Positions 44,397 through 55,439 of a DNA stretch of 64,000 bases are shown here, piece by piece. Both the position numbers and the translations under genes were made by a program. The stretch's first letter is position 1, and every line of letters begins with the position of its first letter. Origin of the DNA: Acanthosepion lycidas (Eukaryota; Mollusca; Cephalopoda; Sepiida; Sepiidae); contig OZ010574.1 in assembly GCA_963932145.1 (NCBI GenBank), positions 61,980,878 to 62,044,877 of the forward strand, in the 5' to 3' direction. The notes beneath the pieces are model-generated. The model was not told the origin of the DNA and searched no databases. It was given only the letters and a program-made list of their open reading frames with translations.

Positions 44397-44745
44397 ACAA
44401 AAAACAAAAACAAAAAACAAAACAAAAACAAAAAACAAAACAAAACACAAAACAAAACACAAAAAACAAAACACAAAAAACAAAACACAAAAAACAAAAC
44501 ACAAAAAACAAAACACAAAAAACAAAACAAAAAACAAAACAAAAAAAAAAACAAAAAACAAAAACAAAAACAACAAAAACAAAAACAACAAAAACAAAAA
44601 CAACAAAAACAAAAACAACAAAAACAAAAACAACAAAAACAAAAACAACAAAAACAAAACAACACAACAAAAACAAAACAACACAACAAAAACAAAACAA
44701 CACAACAAAAACAAAACAACACAACAAAAACAAAAACAAAAAAAA
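44345..44745. repeat. ~400-bp A/C array (AAAAAC-type units)
   Basis: The first half is built from aaaac/aaaaac units. The second half has regular higher-order units: 18-bp aacaacaaaaacaaaaac-like repeats (about 44570-44660), then ~22-bp units with 'caacacaacaaaaacaaaa' (about 44660-44730). The Cys/Phe-rich and Lys/Asn/Thr-rich frames across it are artefacts. Confidence 0.97.
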
Positions 44746-44749
44746 CAAG

Positions 44750-45455
44750 AGTGGGTTGTAACTTAATACATTCTCCCAGAGATTCACAGTATACTGATGG
44801 ATATTTATTGAGCACAGTATCCACACTAGAATCAGCAGCCAATCAGGACTCGCAAAATAGGCTTGCCTGGGTAACAGAATGGAATCTTCCAGGTTGCCAT
44901 ATAAATCACCTACCAAATTGACCAGGTGAACAGCTCTGTCAATCAGACTCAGCTTCCACTACAGTTGAGTGCTGTCTGTTGCTATTACCAAATTCTGCAC
45001 TTGCCCAGTAAGACAACTTCTATTACAGTAGAGTATTATCATTTGCTGCTACCAAAATCTATAGATCAATGCAGTTGCTTTGTATTTTTCTTTAAAAAGA
45101 GAGAGAGAATGAGCTTTAACCCAATATGGCCTCCAACCAAAATCTGTGTGAAAGAAATGAAATGGCTTAATACTGCTGAATAGAAAGAGTGGCTTCATTT
45201 ATAATCAATGATTGATGCAAATCAATAGTGGAACAATAGATGATGCAGAACAATTTAAGAAGCATAAAGTCATTATGGACAAAAGTAAAACTATTAGAAG
45301 AATACTGGAAACTTGAAATTTGTCCAGCAAATGAGAAAGATATGCTGCAGTTATTATGTTGATACTTAAAAATTGCCTTCATTTTATCAGGGCTGACCAC
45401 TTGGAACCAATTGGTAAGATATCTTATCTGAAATTTCATTCTTCAATTTTGCTAA
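44750..45455. other. no gene seen
   Basis: Mixed-composition DNA with no recognisable product. A short 'cagcttccactacagttgagt..gctgtctgttgct' / 'caacttctattacagtagagt..atcatttgctgct' pair at about 44948 and 45013 is a small tandem duplication. Confidence 0.45.
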
Positions 45456-45459
45456 TAAT

Positions 45460-45605
45460 TTCAGCCCAATGGCACTAAGACGCAAAAGAGGGGCTACTCG
45501 GAGTGAAAGAGCACAAGAAGATTTTCATAAAGAGTAAGGGTCATGAAAGGACAGCTTTCAAGAAGATTGCAATTAACATTGCATTTAAATTTTTGAATAA
45601 CGTAG
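45460..45605 (-). mobile_element. LINE-A 3' end fragment
   Basis: 'cccaatggcactaagacgca', an AG-rich stretch and 'gcaattaacattgcatttaaatttttgaa' match the complement of the LINE-A 3' region. The terminal motif is degraded. Confidence 0.65.
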
Positions 45606-45832
45606 GTGGCAGATGTCGTGTTTGACAGATAAGGATTACTGGAGTCTAGGTGGGATGTTTAACCTGTGAGAAAAAGACTAAGACATATAGTAGAATACTC
45701 GTGTATTCATATTTATTTCCTGTTCTCTTCTCTGGAAATGTTGACCAGTCAGGCCCTTTACCCTAAGGGAGTTAATTAGATAAACATTGTTTATGGAGTT
45801 AAAGGGAGCTAACTATGCAAGCAGTGACTGCT

Positions 45833-45970
45833 TAATCTATATAATAAATGCGAGAGTCAACTTTACTCCTAGAGGCCATAACCCAATATATCATACCATT
45901 TTGGAATATGGCTGACTCCATGAGCAAATTAAAAACATTATGGACTGGATTCAGACCTGAAATCCTGAAA
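45833..45970 (+). mobile_element. possible Helitron-like 5' end
   Basis: 'tctatataataaatgcgaga' resembles the 5' start typical of Helitron families in invertebrates. No paired 3' end is identified downstream, so the call is tentative. Confidence 0.35.
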
Positions 45971-46239
45971 TTTTGGATTCCCAAATTTTCATTACTAGTT
46001 TTCATTATTGTGGTTGTTTTCAGTGATATTTTTATGTGATTTTTTGCAACAATTTTTTTTATACAATAACACTTTTCATAATTTTGAAATAAATTTGGGA
46101 ATAATCGAAATTAAGTGCAAAATCCAACAAAAGTCACCAATGAAATAAAAATAATTGTTTGTATGGAAAGTAAGGACATACATCAAACTGTCTTTAAATG
46201 GCTGCAGAAAAATTCTGGTTTAACTTTTAAAAGGTAAGC

Positions 46240-46460
46240 TTAAAGTTGGTTAACTTCTGTAATCGCATGGGAAACAATGTTTCAACATGATGTGGCTGTA
46301 AGCTCAGCTCTGATTTCTTATTCCTAGCCATTATGCATTACACTACCTGCACATCCACGCTTACATCACCTGGTATTCCCAAATGGTCACCAATCTAGGT
46401 AGTGACCAGGCTCAAAGTTGGTTAACTTCTGTAATCGTATGGGAAACAATGTTTCAACAT
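46240..46460 (-). mobile_element. SINE-5S fragment, 5S head duplicated
   Basis: Complement of the 5S head: 'ttacatcacctggtattccc', 'ggtcaccaatctaggtagtg' and 'accaggctc'. The block 'gttggttaacttctgtaatcg..gggaaacaatgtttcaacatgatgt' occurs both at about 46238-46290 and 46418-46464, so the outer part of the head was duplicated. Confidence 0.8.
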
Positions 46461-46469
46461 GATGTTACA

Positions 46470-46890
46470 TTTGTATATTTTTTTTCAGTTCAGCAGTTAA
46501 AACACACCAAAACTGTGAAAGATCCACTTCCAGCTTATGGAAAATATTTTTTTCATATATACTGACCAATGAGAGACTTGATTTCAAGCTCTAGTCAGAA
46601 CCCAAATGAGCTTGTGAGCTTAAATTTCTGAATAAATAGAGCTCATGTCACTGAACAGAGAAGAAGATGTTTTGCCAGCAAGGGGACAAGGCAAATCAAG
46701 ATCAAGAAGGAGCAGAAGGCATTCAGCATCAATAAGGGAGTATCATGAAGTCACAAGATTACCAGCCAGCTGCAGAGAGGCTAAAAAATTTTTAAAAAAG
46801 TTCAAGTGAAAATTCTCCTGCGGTTGGACAACAAAGAGAAAAAAGATTTCTAAGAAATTTTCCCAAACACCAAAACAGTGACTTTTTAAA
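46470..46890 (+). repeat. dispersed repeat J, copy 2
   Basis: Aligns with 25610-26035. This copy has no LTR at its end and abuts the 5S-SINE fragment at its left edge. Confidence 0.85.
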
Positions 46891-47297
46891 AGGGACTTAT
46901 AAATAATTACTACATGTCCCCAAGATGCTCATGAGACAAATAAAAGTAGATAATTTTGTTTTTCTGAAAAAGTGGTTGCACTTTATTTTTACTACCTAAT
47001 TGTATTGTTTTCTCTTTTTGTCATTTTCAAAATGTCCTTCTCCTTTCCCAAATGGTAACTGTTTTACATTTTTCAATGGTAATCCTTTTTATCAAAAATT
47101 GTTATCCTGCCTTAATAGACACACAAAAGGAAATTTTTGTACAAACTTTGCATTTGTACCTTTTTCATAATAATGTGTAATAAATGTTTTTCCTTTAAAA
47201 TTTTACACCTATTACGTCTTACTATTTCTACGAGTTAAGTTTTTGCGTTTGACAAAAGAACTTAGATTTGGTAAGGAATAAAATTTTTATAAATTTT

Positions 47298-47319
47298 CAT
47301 ATATATATATATATATATG
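47298..47319. repeat. (TA)n microsatellite
   Basis: Short TA tract. Confidence 0.9.
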
Positions 47320-47334
47320 AGAGATAGATAGAGA

Positions 47335-47490
47335 CAAAAGGAAAAACTTCTTTATCAACATGTTTAGTCCTCTGATGTCCTTTATTGAGGCAAATCCACA
47401 GTTGCAAGTCACATTTGCCTTGATAAAGTCCATCAAAGGACGAAACACCTCAGTAAAGAAAAGTTTTCCTTTTATCTTTATACATATTGT
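47335..47490. repeat. inverted repeat of hammerhead-like sequence
   Basis: The right half reads 'tttgccttgataaagtccatcaaaggacgaaacacctcagtaaag'. The left half is its diverged reverse complement ('aacatgtttagtcctctgatgtcctttattgagg'). Each arm has a GTCC..GGAC helix followed by GAAAC and preceded by a TTGATAA box where a hammerhead would have CTGATGA. Confidence 0.6.
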
Positions 47491-47530
47491 CTTTTTTGCA
47501 GATATATTTTTTATTTACCTCTGAATTTTT

Positions 47531-47563
<33 letters not shown>

Positions 47564-47564
47564 A
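47531..47564. repeat. (CA)n(TA)n microsatellite
   Basis: CA then TA repeats. Confidence 0.95.
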
Positions 47565-47632
47565 TCATTAAAACAAATTAGTGATACAAAAGAATATCAC
47601 TCAGTTTCATACTAGCTAATTTTTGTATTAAT

Positions 47633-47706
47633 GCGTGTGTGTATATGTGTGTGTATATGTATATATATATATATATACACACACACACATACATACATAC
47701 ATACAG
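47633..47706. repeat. (TG)n(TA)n(CA)n compound microsatellite
   Basis: TG repeats, TA repeats, then AC repeats form a self-complementary tract, followed by a few CATA units. Confidence 0.95.
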
Positions 47707-47709
47707 AGA

Positions 47710-48690
47710 TTGATGAAATGAAGAAAAATAGTCTGGAAATTTTAACGGTTATAAAGCAAATCAAATCATTCACACAGAGGCAAGATTTAAATTATTTATA
47801 CCTTAGGTGCTACGTGATGAGAAAGTTTATGAAACACAGCTTCAAACCATATGCACTTCATTTTTTTTAAAGAATACAAGAGTGTAAAGATTTTTCATAA
47901 AATACTTTAAAAAAGAAAATAATCAATATGGCATCAACAGATTTCTGAATAATTCCAGCAAGGCAACCATATTGTTCAGGCAGTAAAAAAAAGTCGAACT
48001 ACCTCACCCAAAAAGTGTTCAGCTAAAAAACAAAAAAGAAAAGACATCTCAGACAGTTATATTAAAAAAGAAAAATTCCTTTTATTTAACTTTTATTCTG
48101 TAGGAAGGAGACTTTTAGAGGGGCTATTTTCTCTATAATTTTCATTACGCATTTCACTTATCCTTGCTTTTATTTATGAAGCATTTTCATTATATTATTT
48201 TATTACTTGTTTTACTCCATCAGATTATAGCTTTTTTTTAATGCAATACTCTAGTCAAATAACTTATTTATTTTAATGTTATGCCTTCTCAGAATGGAGG
48301 CAATCATGATTCTCATCAGACTCCTTTTATTATCCATGAATTTCCATGATTATTGGAAAAGATAGCAAACAAGCCTTCTCAACAGTTAGGAATCTAGTTT
48401 TCCTTTAATTAAGACCAGCTGCCACCCAAGGTTAGAGAGTTGGGTTCACATTACTATTTAACCAATATTTAGTGGAAGAAAGAGATTCATTCTCAATGGT
48501 ATTTATGTGAAATTGATGGCAATAGACTTGTCTGGTTCCCACAGACCAAACATCAGAAGCCTTTCACTGCATTATTGCTATTTCCATGGAAAATGTTCAG
48601 TTCTAACCTTCACAGCTAAGATCCACCCTGCCACACACATTGTAGCAGACCACCCTATTCCCTTCATATTCCATTGGTTTAGTTTGGTTT
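47710..48690. other. no gene seen
   Basis: AT-rich. A weak LINE-B 3'-end-like stretch ('ttctcagaatggaggcaatcatgattctc') lies at about 48288-48316. Confidence 0.4.
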
Positions 48691-48714
48691 AATTTGGTTT
48701 TACAGCATGGGTTA

Positions 48715-49370
48715 TATAATGCCAACAAAATTTTTATTATTGGTAATATTTTTTTTTTTAAATCTATTTCTGGTAATAATTTTCTTTCAAATACATATCG
48801 CTGGTAATATTTTTTTCTTTTTTTTCAAAAAATGTATAGCTGGTAATATATATTTTGCTTTCTTTTTTTTCCAAAAATATATTGCTGGTAATATTTGCTT
48901 TTCAAAAATGCATTGCTGGCAACATTTGGTTTTCAAAAATGGATTACTGGTAATAAATTTTTACAAACTATTTCTGGTATTAAAACCTATTTTTACACTT
49001 TCAGGGACAGAAATGACATGTTGTGGAAACACCTGGTCATTTTATACCAGATCAGGAGTCACTCAGTCACCAAGACTGTGCCCATTCATCACAGGTCGCC
49101 ACCCATGGCAAACAGGTGGCCCCATTTAGGGGAAATTTTAGTTTTTTGAAATTGGGTTTTGTGAATGTGCACTTTATACACTGCAATTTGTGTTGATGGT
49201 ATTATCATTACAAAGAAACCATTCTTACACTTTCAATGAAGGGGGGAATTATTTACCCATAGCTGGGAACAACAGCAACTAAGAAGCAGTTCCACGCTCC
49301 TCAAAACCTCCTGATTAGAGGCCTTGCTGCTGGATGCAGTTTATCGTCATACCCAGAACAGTCATATTCC
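48715..49370 (-). mobile_element. family F element with expanded internal array
   Basis: The left part (48730-48965) is a ~35-bp tandem array with units like 'ttgctggtaatatttttt..caaaaatg' (about 7 units), the complement of the family F internal repeat. The right part (about 49245-49370) matches F: 'acccatagctgggaacaaca', 'agaggccttgctgctggatg'. The middle (48980-49240) does not match the other copies. Confidence 0.75.
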
Positions 49371-49379
49371 ATTGATGAT

Positions 49380-49910
49380 ATGTAAGTTCCACTTGAGCTG
49401 CTTCTTTACAAGAACTGTTGCCTTGTGGAACAGACTCCCAAGAGGATGCTTCTCTGAACTGTTACATAAGATCAGCCCTCCTATATGGCAGTGAATGCTA
49501 GATAATCTTCTCAGAGACAGATAAGAGATTTGAAGCAACAGAAATGTGGTTCTACAGAAGGATGCTGAGAATACCATGGACGGAACATGTGAGCAATGAT
49601 GAAGTTTTAGAGAAAACTGAAACAAAATGATATTTATACTTAACGTCAGAAAGAGGCAGTTGAAATTTCTAAGGTATATAATGTGGAAAGAGGGCTTGAA
49701 AAATGTGATACACACAGGACAGATTGAAGAGGGATCGGAGAAAACAGTGTGTAACCTACCTAGTGAGCTAGGTAGGTTATAGCAGGACAATGTTTAAGAG
49801 AGATAACAAAAAGCCAAAATTTATTAAGCGCTACAAAGGATAGAAAAGTATGGCGTGCCATGATCAACAACATCCTGAGGAGACACAGACACATAGAAGA
49901 AAATCAACCA
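49380..49910 (+). mobile_element. LINE-B ORF2 C-terminal fragment
   Basis: Plus-strand relic: ALLYGSEC, then a Lys/Glu-rich stretch, RRMLRIPWTEHVSNDEVLEK, a frame-broken segment, and a terminal 'gcgtgccatgatcaacaaca' block ending near 'cacatagaag'. Stops interrupt the ORF; RT catalytic region absent. A 12-bp hairpin (49752-49763 / 49768-49779) lies in the C-terminal part. Confidence 0.85.
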
Positions 49911-50689
49911 TTTTTTTGTCTTGATTTTATTTTTACAGTTTTTAGTTTTTGCTTGAAGTTATTTCCTGGAATTAAAGCTATAGACTTTTATCACATATAA
50001 GATTTATACAGAAGCTTTATAGAAGTGTTTTCAAAAAAGTAGCAGAAAATGATTTTTTGATTTATTTTTAAAATTAATGGCAATAATGATTTTTTTTTTT
50101 TTGACAAATGATACAGCTCAGATTAATTAATAGCATTGTCATAGATTGAGGTCAAGAAGACAAATTTATTCTGTTTAATTCTCGGTACCTGGAAAATTGG
50201 AGGGTTGAACCTGCACCCCAGTTCCTCCTATCGTGCCCTGGATGAAGCCTTTAACTCTCAGCTTTACCCCATTTTAATCTTGCTGTTTTTTTTAACATAA
50301 TGCTTCCAGTCAATAATCTCTTCAGCTACTAGGGTAAATAAAATAAAGTGTAACTTCCAGACATTAACTTGTGCTTGATACGTCTATCATTAATAATGTT
50401 AGAAACTAGTATTTTTAAAGAGTACATCGACTCAGTTAGTGTGATAAAAACACTAAGATAGAATTAAAACCTTTAATAAAATAACAGTAACCAGTTTTAA
50501 CCCATGAAAATTTTATGGTTTTTCTATTTTAAATTTCCGATGAATCTTAATTCTTAATTCTTCAGTTAATGATTGAATAAATTCTACAACAATAAAATGT
50601 CCATAAAAATTTCCCTATTACATCATTAAATATTTGCGCTTAACTTTAAAATATTGCAATAAGAATCTGATATAATGGAATGTGCATAC

Positions 50690-51140
50690 ACCTGTGTTCC
50701 CCCTCACTGGAATGTGATTGACTGGTGTCCGTTATAAATACCGATGAACGGGTAGGAGAGAAAAGAGCCTTAGTCTGAGAGCAAAGTCTATAACGACGCC
50801 CATTGGACTATGCCATCGATCTGCACTTCTTACCTGCGACTACGACGCGTACCAGTCGATTACTGCTACCGTATTCTACTTGGTTATAGTAGCCAAAACC
50901 ACTTAGCTACTTCGTTCAAATATATCCCTTTCTGGAACATATCAGAATCACAAATATGGATATTTACCAGGGTGCCCACATTGCTACCAAATATGACACA
51001 AGGTTGGGGTTTAAAGTAGGTTTAACAGCAATACCATGGAAAAATTGCCGAAGTTCCCTTGCACTTCCCTTTTTGAGGATGCCCCAGGCGCTAGGCAATA
51101 AACCCAGTCCCTTCCTAAGGAGAGGTATTGCATATGGGTA
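50690..51140 (+). promoter_or_regulatory. promoter-like segment, possible LTR or TE 5' end
   Basis: A patch of higher GC content with 'gtccgttataaataccgatg' (TATA-like, about 50729-50748), then a plausible start region ('gagagaaaagagccttagtc'). At about 51098 'ggcaataaaccc' is an AATAAA-like signal. The layout could be an LTR (U3-R-U5) of about 450 bp, but ends and target duplications were not found. No coding frame with known domains. Confidence 0.35.
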
Positions 51141-51744
51141 AGGCCCACTGGTGCTTGGGTTTAATATTTTTTTGAACTTTCCTACATAGGCGTTTGCCTA
51201 CAAAAATCATAAATGTCAATGTTGGTTTCTATTTTAAGAAGTAAGGGGGTACAAATGAAAAAAAATGAAATTCACAACTTTTTCCATTTCACTGAAACAT
51301 CCAGTTAGACATTTCTGTATTCCTTTTGTGATGTCAACAAACACTCATTGACACTTTTGTAATACTCATTATAGTAAAGACTTTGTAGTTGTAGATACCA
51401 CTATAGTACACCATTGAACAACACTGGTGTCAGACGCCTTTGAATATCACTCACAACTAATAGTACTTGCTTGATAATACTCACTCTAAAGTAACCATTG
51501 TATAGTGATCTAAACAGAGAAATAGTATAGTGAATAGAGTAGAGAATATTGGTCTGTATAGTAATAGAGGATAGAATAGAAATGGAGACTGTTAGTCGTT
51601 AGCTACTTCCTACATATATGCGTTTCCTCTATGGTTACGTGGTCTACTTAATTCAATAATGGAATCACCTGTGTTTGTTCACTGGCGATCTATGTTCAAA
51701 CTCAAATGTCAGCAGTGACACTTTATTCCTATATAACAATTCCC

Positions 51745-51985
51745 TTCTTTCTTTCATTTTCTCACTGAAACCAAGTAGCATCTTTGATATCTTTTGTCTT
51801 CTCACACTATCAAAATGGAATTGTTCATTATTCATGGGGTATGAGCAAGAGACATTAAACATCTATCTTTCAGCTTCTTTCACTGAAGCCAAATAGCATC
51901 TCTGATAAGTTTTTTGTCTTGCCAAAGGGTTAAAACAGAATAGTCCATTATTTATGTGGTACTGGCAAGGCATAATGGTCGTGCA
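51745..51985. repeat. tandem duplication, ~120-bp unit
   Basis: 'tttctcactgaaaccaagtagcatctttgata' and 'ctttcactgaagccaaatagcatctctgata' start two alignable units, continuing to '..ttgttcattattcatggggta' versus '..agtccattatttatgtggta'. Confidence 0.8.
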
Positions 51986-52229
51986 AATTAACAAAGAGTG
52001 GGACAAGCATAATTACAATAGGATAATGAAGAGTATATTGAGCCAGTGTTCAGAAAAAAAAATAAGTTGGAGTAAAAGCTGGTATTTCTTATTACTATAA
52101 ATGCTATATTTGGTAGTTACATATGTTTGAATTGACTCTCCGCTTTTGGTCAAATACTAAAATTAACATCTGACAACCTTGATCATTCAAGGTCTTATAA
52201 AAGAAAATTTGCCTCTCTAACAGGAATTT

Positions 52230-52870
52230 TTTTTAATCATTTCAAACTAAACAAGACAATAAAACCACTAAGATGCAAGGGTTTACTGAGTGTTAGGGAA
52301 TATGAAAAAGAAAAAAGAAAAAAAAACTTTAAGGAGACAGAACAATAAAAGAACACAAATCAAGAAGACAGAAAATAACAATTGACATTGCATTTAAATT
52401 TTTGAAAATCAAAGTTGACAAGAAAGCAAGAAGCCGAAAGTGAGTTTAACAACAGAGAAGTGCAATAGAAGAAACTCTTAGCAGAAAACTTATGGTTACA
52501 TCTTGCCATTTCGACTAAAATGATGTGACCCTACTGCCAATCTAGTGCTGTGCTTAAATTTGTACAGTCCAGGTACCAGAGAGGAAAGTTCGTCAAAACA
52601 ATTACTATGAAATTATGAGACCTTGCCGCCAATCTAGCACTGTGCTTAAATTCATAGAGTCTAAGTACCATAGAGGAAAATTCATCAAAACAAATACCAT
52701 GAAAATATTTATAGAAAATGCACAGGGAAACTATGTTACAATGGTGGGAAAGTGACTGAAGCCGAGATGTCATGTCAGGACCAATAACATTGCAGATTCT
52801 TCTTTGGATTTCATCAAGAATATAATAGAAGCACCAGATCAGATGTGGCAGAAATATTCATAGTAAGGGC
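52230..52870 (-). mobile_element. LINE-A fragment with internal ~95-bp duplication
   Basis: Minus-strand LINE-A with ORF2 tail and 3' terminus (plus: 'tcatttcaaactaaacaagacaataaaaccactaagatgc'). A ~95-bp block ('..tgccaatctag(t/c).ctgtgcttaaatt..taccagagaggaaa') occurs twice in tandem at about 52525-52618 and 52622-52710, duplicating the FHGICFDEFSS-type region. Non-functional. Confidence 0.85.
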
Positions 52871-53239
52871 AAATTTTAGACTTACAAACCAAGCAAAACT
52901 GTATTTTTTTTTTTTAATCTTTCAAGTCAACCATGCATTGCCATTGAATCACATGATGCCATGACAGCAAAGAAAGGATCATTTATCCTATTAATAAATG
53001 CATGTCTATTGTTGGGACTTACTGAAGTCTATATTTTCTAAATTTTTTTTTCATACCAAAATAGCTTAAATATTTTTGTAAACAAAATAATTCTTCAGCA
53101 ATTAACTGATGTTTTAATCTAACTGCTTAAGTGTTACGTTTATTGGGTACATGTGTTTGAGCAGACATCTCTCTTTGAAGAGATAACATTTGAGTAGAAA
53201 AATAATAAAACTTACATATTAATTCCTTAGTAACTGGAT

Positions 53240-53530
53240 ATGGCTAGCAGACACATGTAAGCCACAGCTATTGATTTGCCTTTAAATAGATTACTGTATA
53301 CACGCAAAAATAAAGAGCGAGTTCACTATTTACATTATTCAGACTATTGGCCTCATCTTTGTTGCCATATTTATCACAATGTTTCAGGTGTTGTACACTC
53401 CGGCCTTCTTTAGGTGGTTGGAATGTCAAACTGAACCCTTTATTCGGTTCGCTGGGGGAGACTGTTCTAGTTCCACGTGCCATGCCTAATGGATGTTAGT
53501 TATCAGTTATCTCCTGTTAATTCACCTCTC
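53240..53530 (-). mobile_element. family G element
   Basis: Minus strand: 'ggcatggcacgtggaactag', 'ccgaataaagggttcagttt', 'cacctaaagaaggccggagt', 'acacctgaaacattgtgata' and 'gcaacaaagatgaggccaat'. This and the 56.5 kb copy define the family best. Confidence 0.8.
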
Positions 53531-54294
53531 CAAGTTATCCACTGCTTTAACCAGGTAATGTAAATAGTGTATATAATAGCTCAGAAATATAGACAGATAC
53601 TAAAGAGCGAGTTTTTATTAACATATTTTATGCAAAAAAAAAAAAATAAGTGGTTGCATTATACAGATGTAATTAATTTTGAAGAGGTTAAAAATCATGC
53701 ATTTTTGGCGACCAGTTGCACTATACACAGGTACATTTTTTTTCATACATTGTTGGTGATCATAACTTAACTGGTAGGCCTACATTCTCACAGGACCTTT
53801 GGCTAACTTTAGCCATTTATTTGTGAGAAAATATCTCCACGATGATGCTCAGAACAGTAATATTTGACTACAGTAAGCCAACTAGCATTGCTCAGAAGCT
53901 AGGGTTGCCTTATACATGAGCAGTATGAAAAAAATCAGGTTTTTCACAAAACAAAATTCAGAGGTCACACTCATGGGTTACTCCGCTTGGTTTTGTGAGA
54001 AATCCCTGTTAGTTGGCATTATTTAAGTCTATAAAAAGCAAACAATTCCTTCTCTTTTTCCTTTTTCTCCAAGACATAGTAGCTCATAGATGAGAATGGT
54101 GCCACAAGGGTGTGTTCACTTTGTCCATTAACTATTGACCTCTTGCATATAGACATGCATGTATCATATATGCTAGTTTCATACATACAGAAACACATTC
54201 TTATTTTGCTAGTTTTAATGAATTTTCCTTTCATTTCAATCTCCCAACCACATGAATTTAAGTTGGCATCTGTTATATACCATTTCTATGAACA

Positions 54295-54630
54295 CTAATG
54301 GGTATGTCCCAATCCTCATAAATACGTTGAACATTATTGTAAGTGGGGGTAATATTCTATCTATTGTGATGTAATCAGCCGCTAAGCTCGTTTTACTGCT
54401 TCGTTATTCTCAGTGACCACTTATATGAGCGTTCACTTGTGCTTATGCAAATTATGCATACTAATTTGCTAGTATCACTACACTATGTAGTCAACCATTA
54501 GCAGTGGTTTACCTACTTCATGCCGTTGGCAAGTATTGTATTTTGTTGATGTTATAAAGATTACCATTTCATTTTCAACCTCTGTTTTGGTTATTCCTCA
54601 TTCAGTAACCTTTTCTAGGTTACAACAGCA
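54295..54630 (+). repeat. dispersed repeat E, copy
   Basis: Longest copy of E, containing ~110 bp not present in the 16.2-kb copy. It runs directly into LINE-A ORF2-tail sequence at 54630, so E and LINE-A may have moved as a unit here. Confidence 0.7.
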
Positions 54631-54930
54631 TCTCAGTCTCATCCTGTTACTGTCGAAACAGTTAAATATAAATGCTTCTTCTGCTCCAACAGCTTCTTAT
54701 CTCGCACTTCCTGACAGTGGAACTCTCTTCCTCTTACTTGATAATTATAATCTTCAAAAATTTAAATATAATGTCAATCAACTGTTGCTTTGATCCCTAT
54801 TCTTTTTTTTATCCTTTCCTCACACCACCCCCATACTCAGTCTTTTTCCTCACTTACACTTTCTATAGCCCCTTGCATACTAGTGGCACTCCTGCCTTGC
54901 TTGGGGTGAATTGCTTAAAAAAAAAAATTT
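54630..54930 (+). mobile_element. LINE-A 3' fragment
   Basis: ORF2 tail ('catctcagtctcatcctgtt', 'cttcctgacagtggaactct') and terminus 'gccttgcttggggtgaattgc' with an A-run. Confidence 0.88.
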
Positions 54931-55439
54931 AAAACATAAAAAATAAATGTAATTCCTTTTGTTAATAACATGCATTAACTGTTAGTTGTTTTAAATTTCA
55001 TGTTTTGTGTTCCCTATTTTTTTTACCTGGACTCACATGAGTCCACCAAATATTGTGAGACAAATGTGTCAGAAACTATAAATATTTACTAAAGCAACAC
55101 CCATAACTTGTAACCAAAGAGGCAACTCCTACAACACATGAAGGAGGCTTACACACAAGTATGTATAGTAGTCTGCATATTTTGAAATAGTGTTTACCTT
55201 GTAAACAAAAGTAGTAACAATGAAATTCTCGTATGTGTTTGCAAGGATAAACAAAAGATCAAGGACAAAAATACAGGTAATTGACATTTAAATATGAACT
55301 TAAACTCTAAACGGCTGCCCATTTAAAAGTAGCCTTAACGAAATATTGCATTCAGCAGCTTCTGCTTGAGGTCAAATTGCCTCTAGCTTATAGAATTTAT
55401 ATAATTATTTTCAGATATTATTCATCACTAACCTTTATC

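Larger units (their letters stand above)
53940..55105 (+). repeat. dispersed repeat K, copy interrupted by E + LINE-A
   Basis: Parts 53940-54240 and 54945-55105 align with the continuous copy at 27490-27925. The ~700 bp between them is repeat E followed by a LINE-A 3' end. Confidence 0.78.

Noticed and set aside
44273-44921. Up to 205-residue frames, Cys/Phe/Val-rich or Lys/Asn/Gln-rich
   Set aside because: They run over the A/C array; length is explained by repeat composition, not coding.
49362-49790. 142-residue minus-strand frame
   Set aside because: Antisense shadow of the LINE-B C-terminus on the plus strand.
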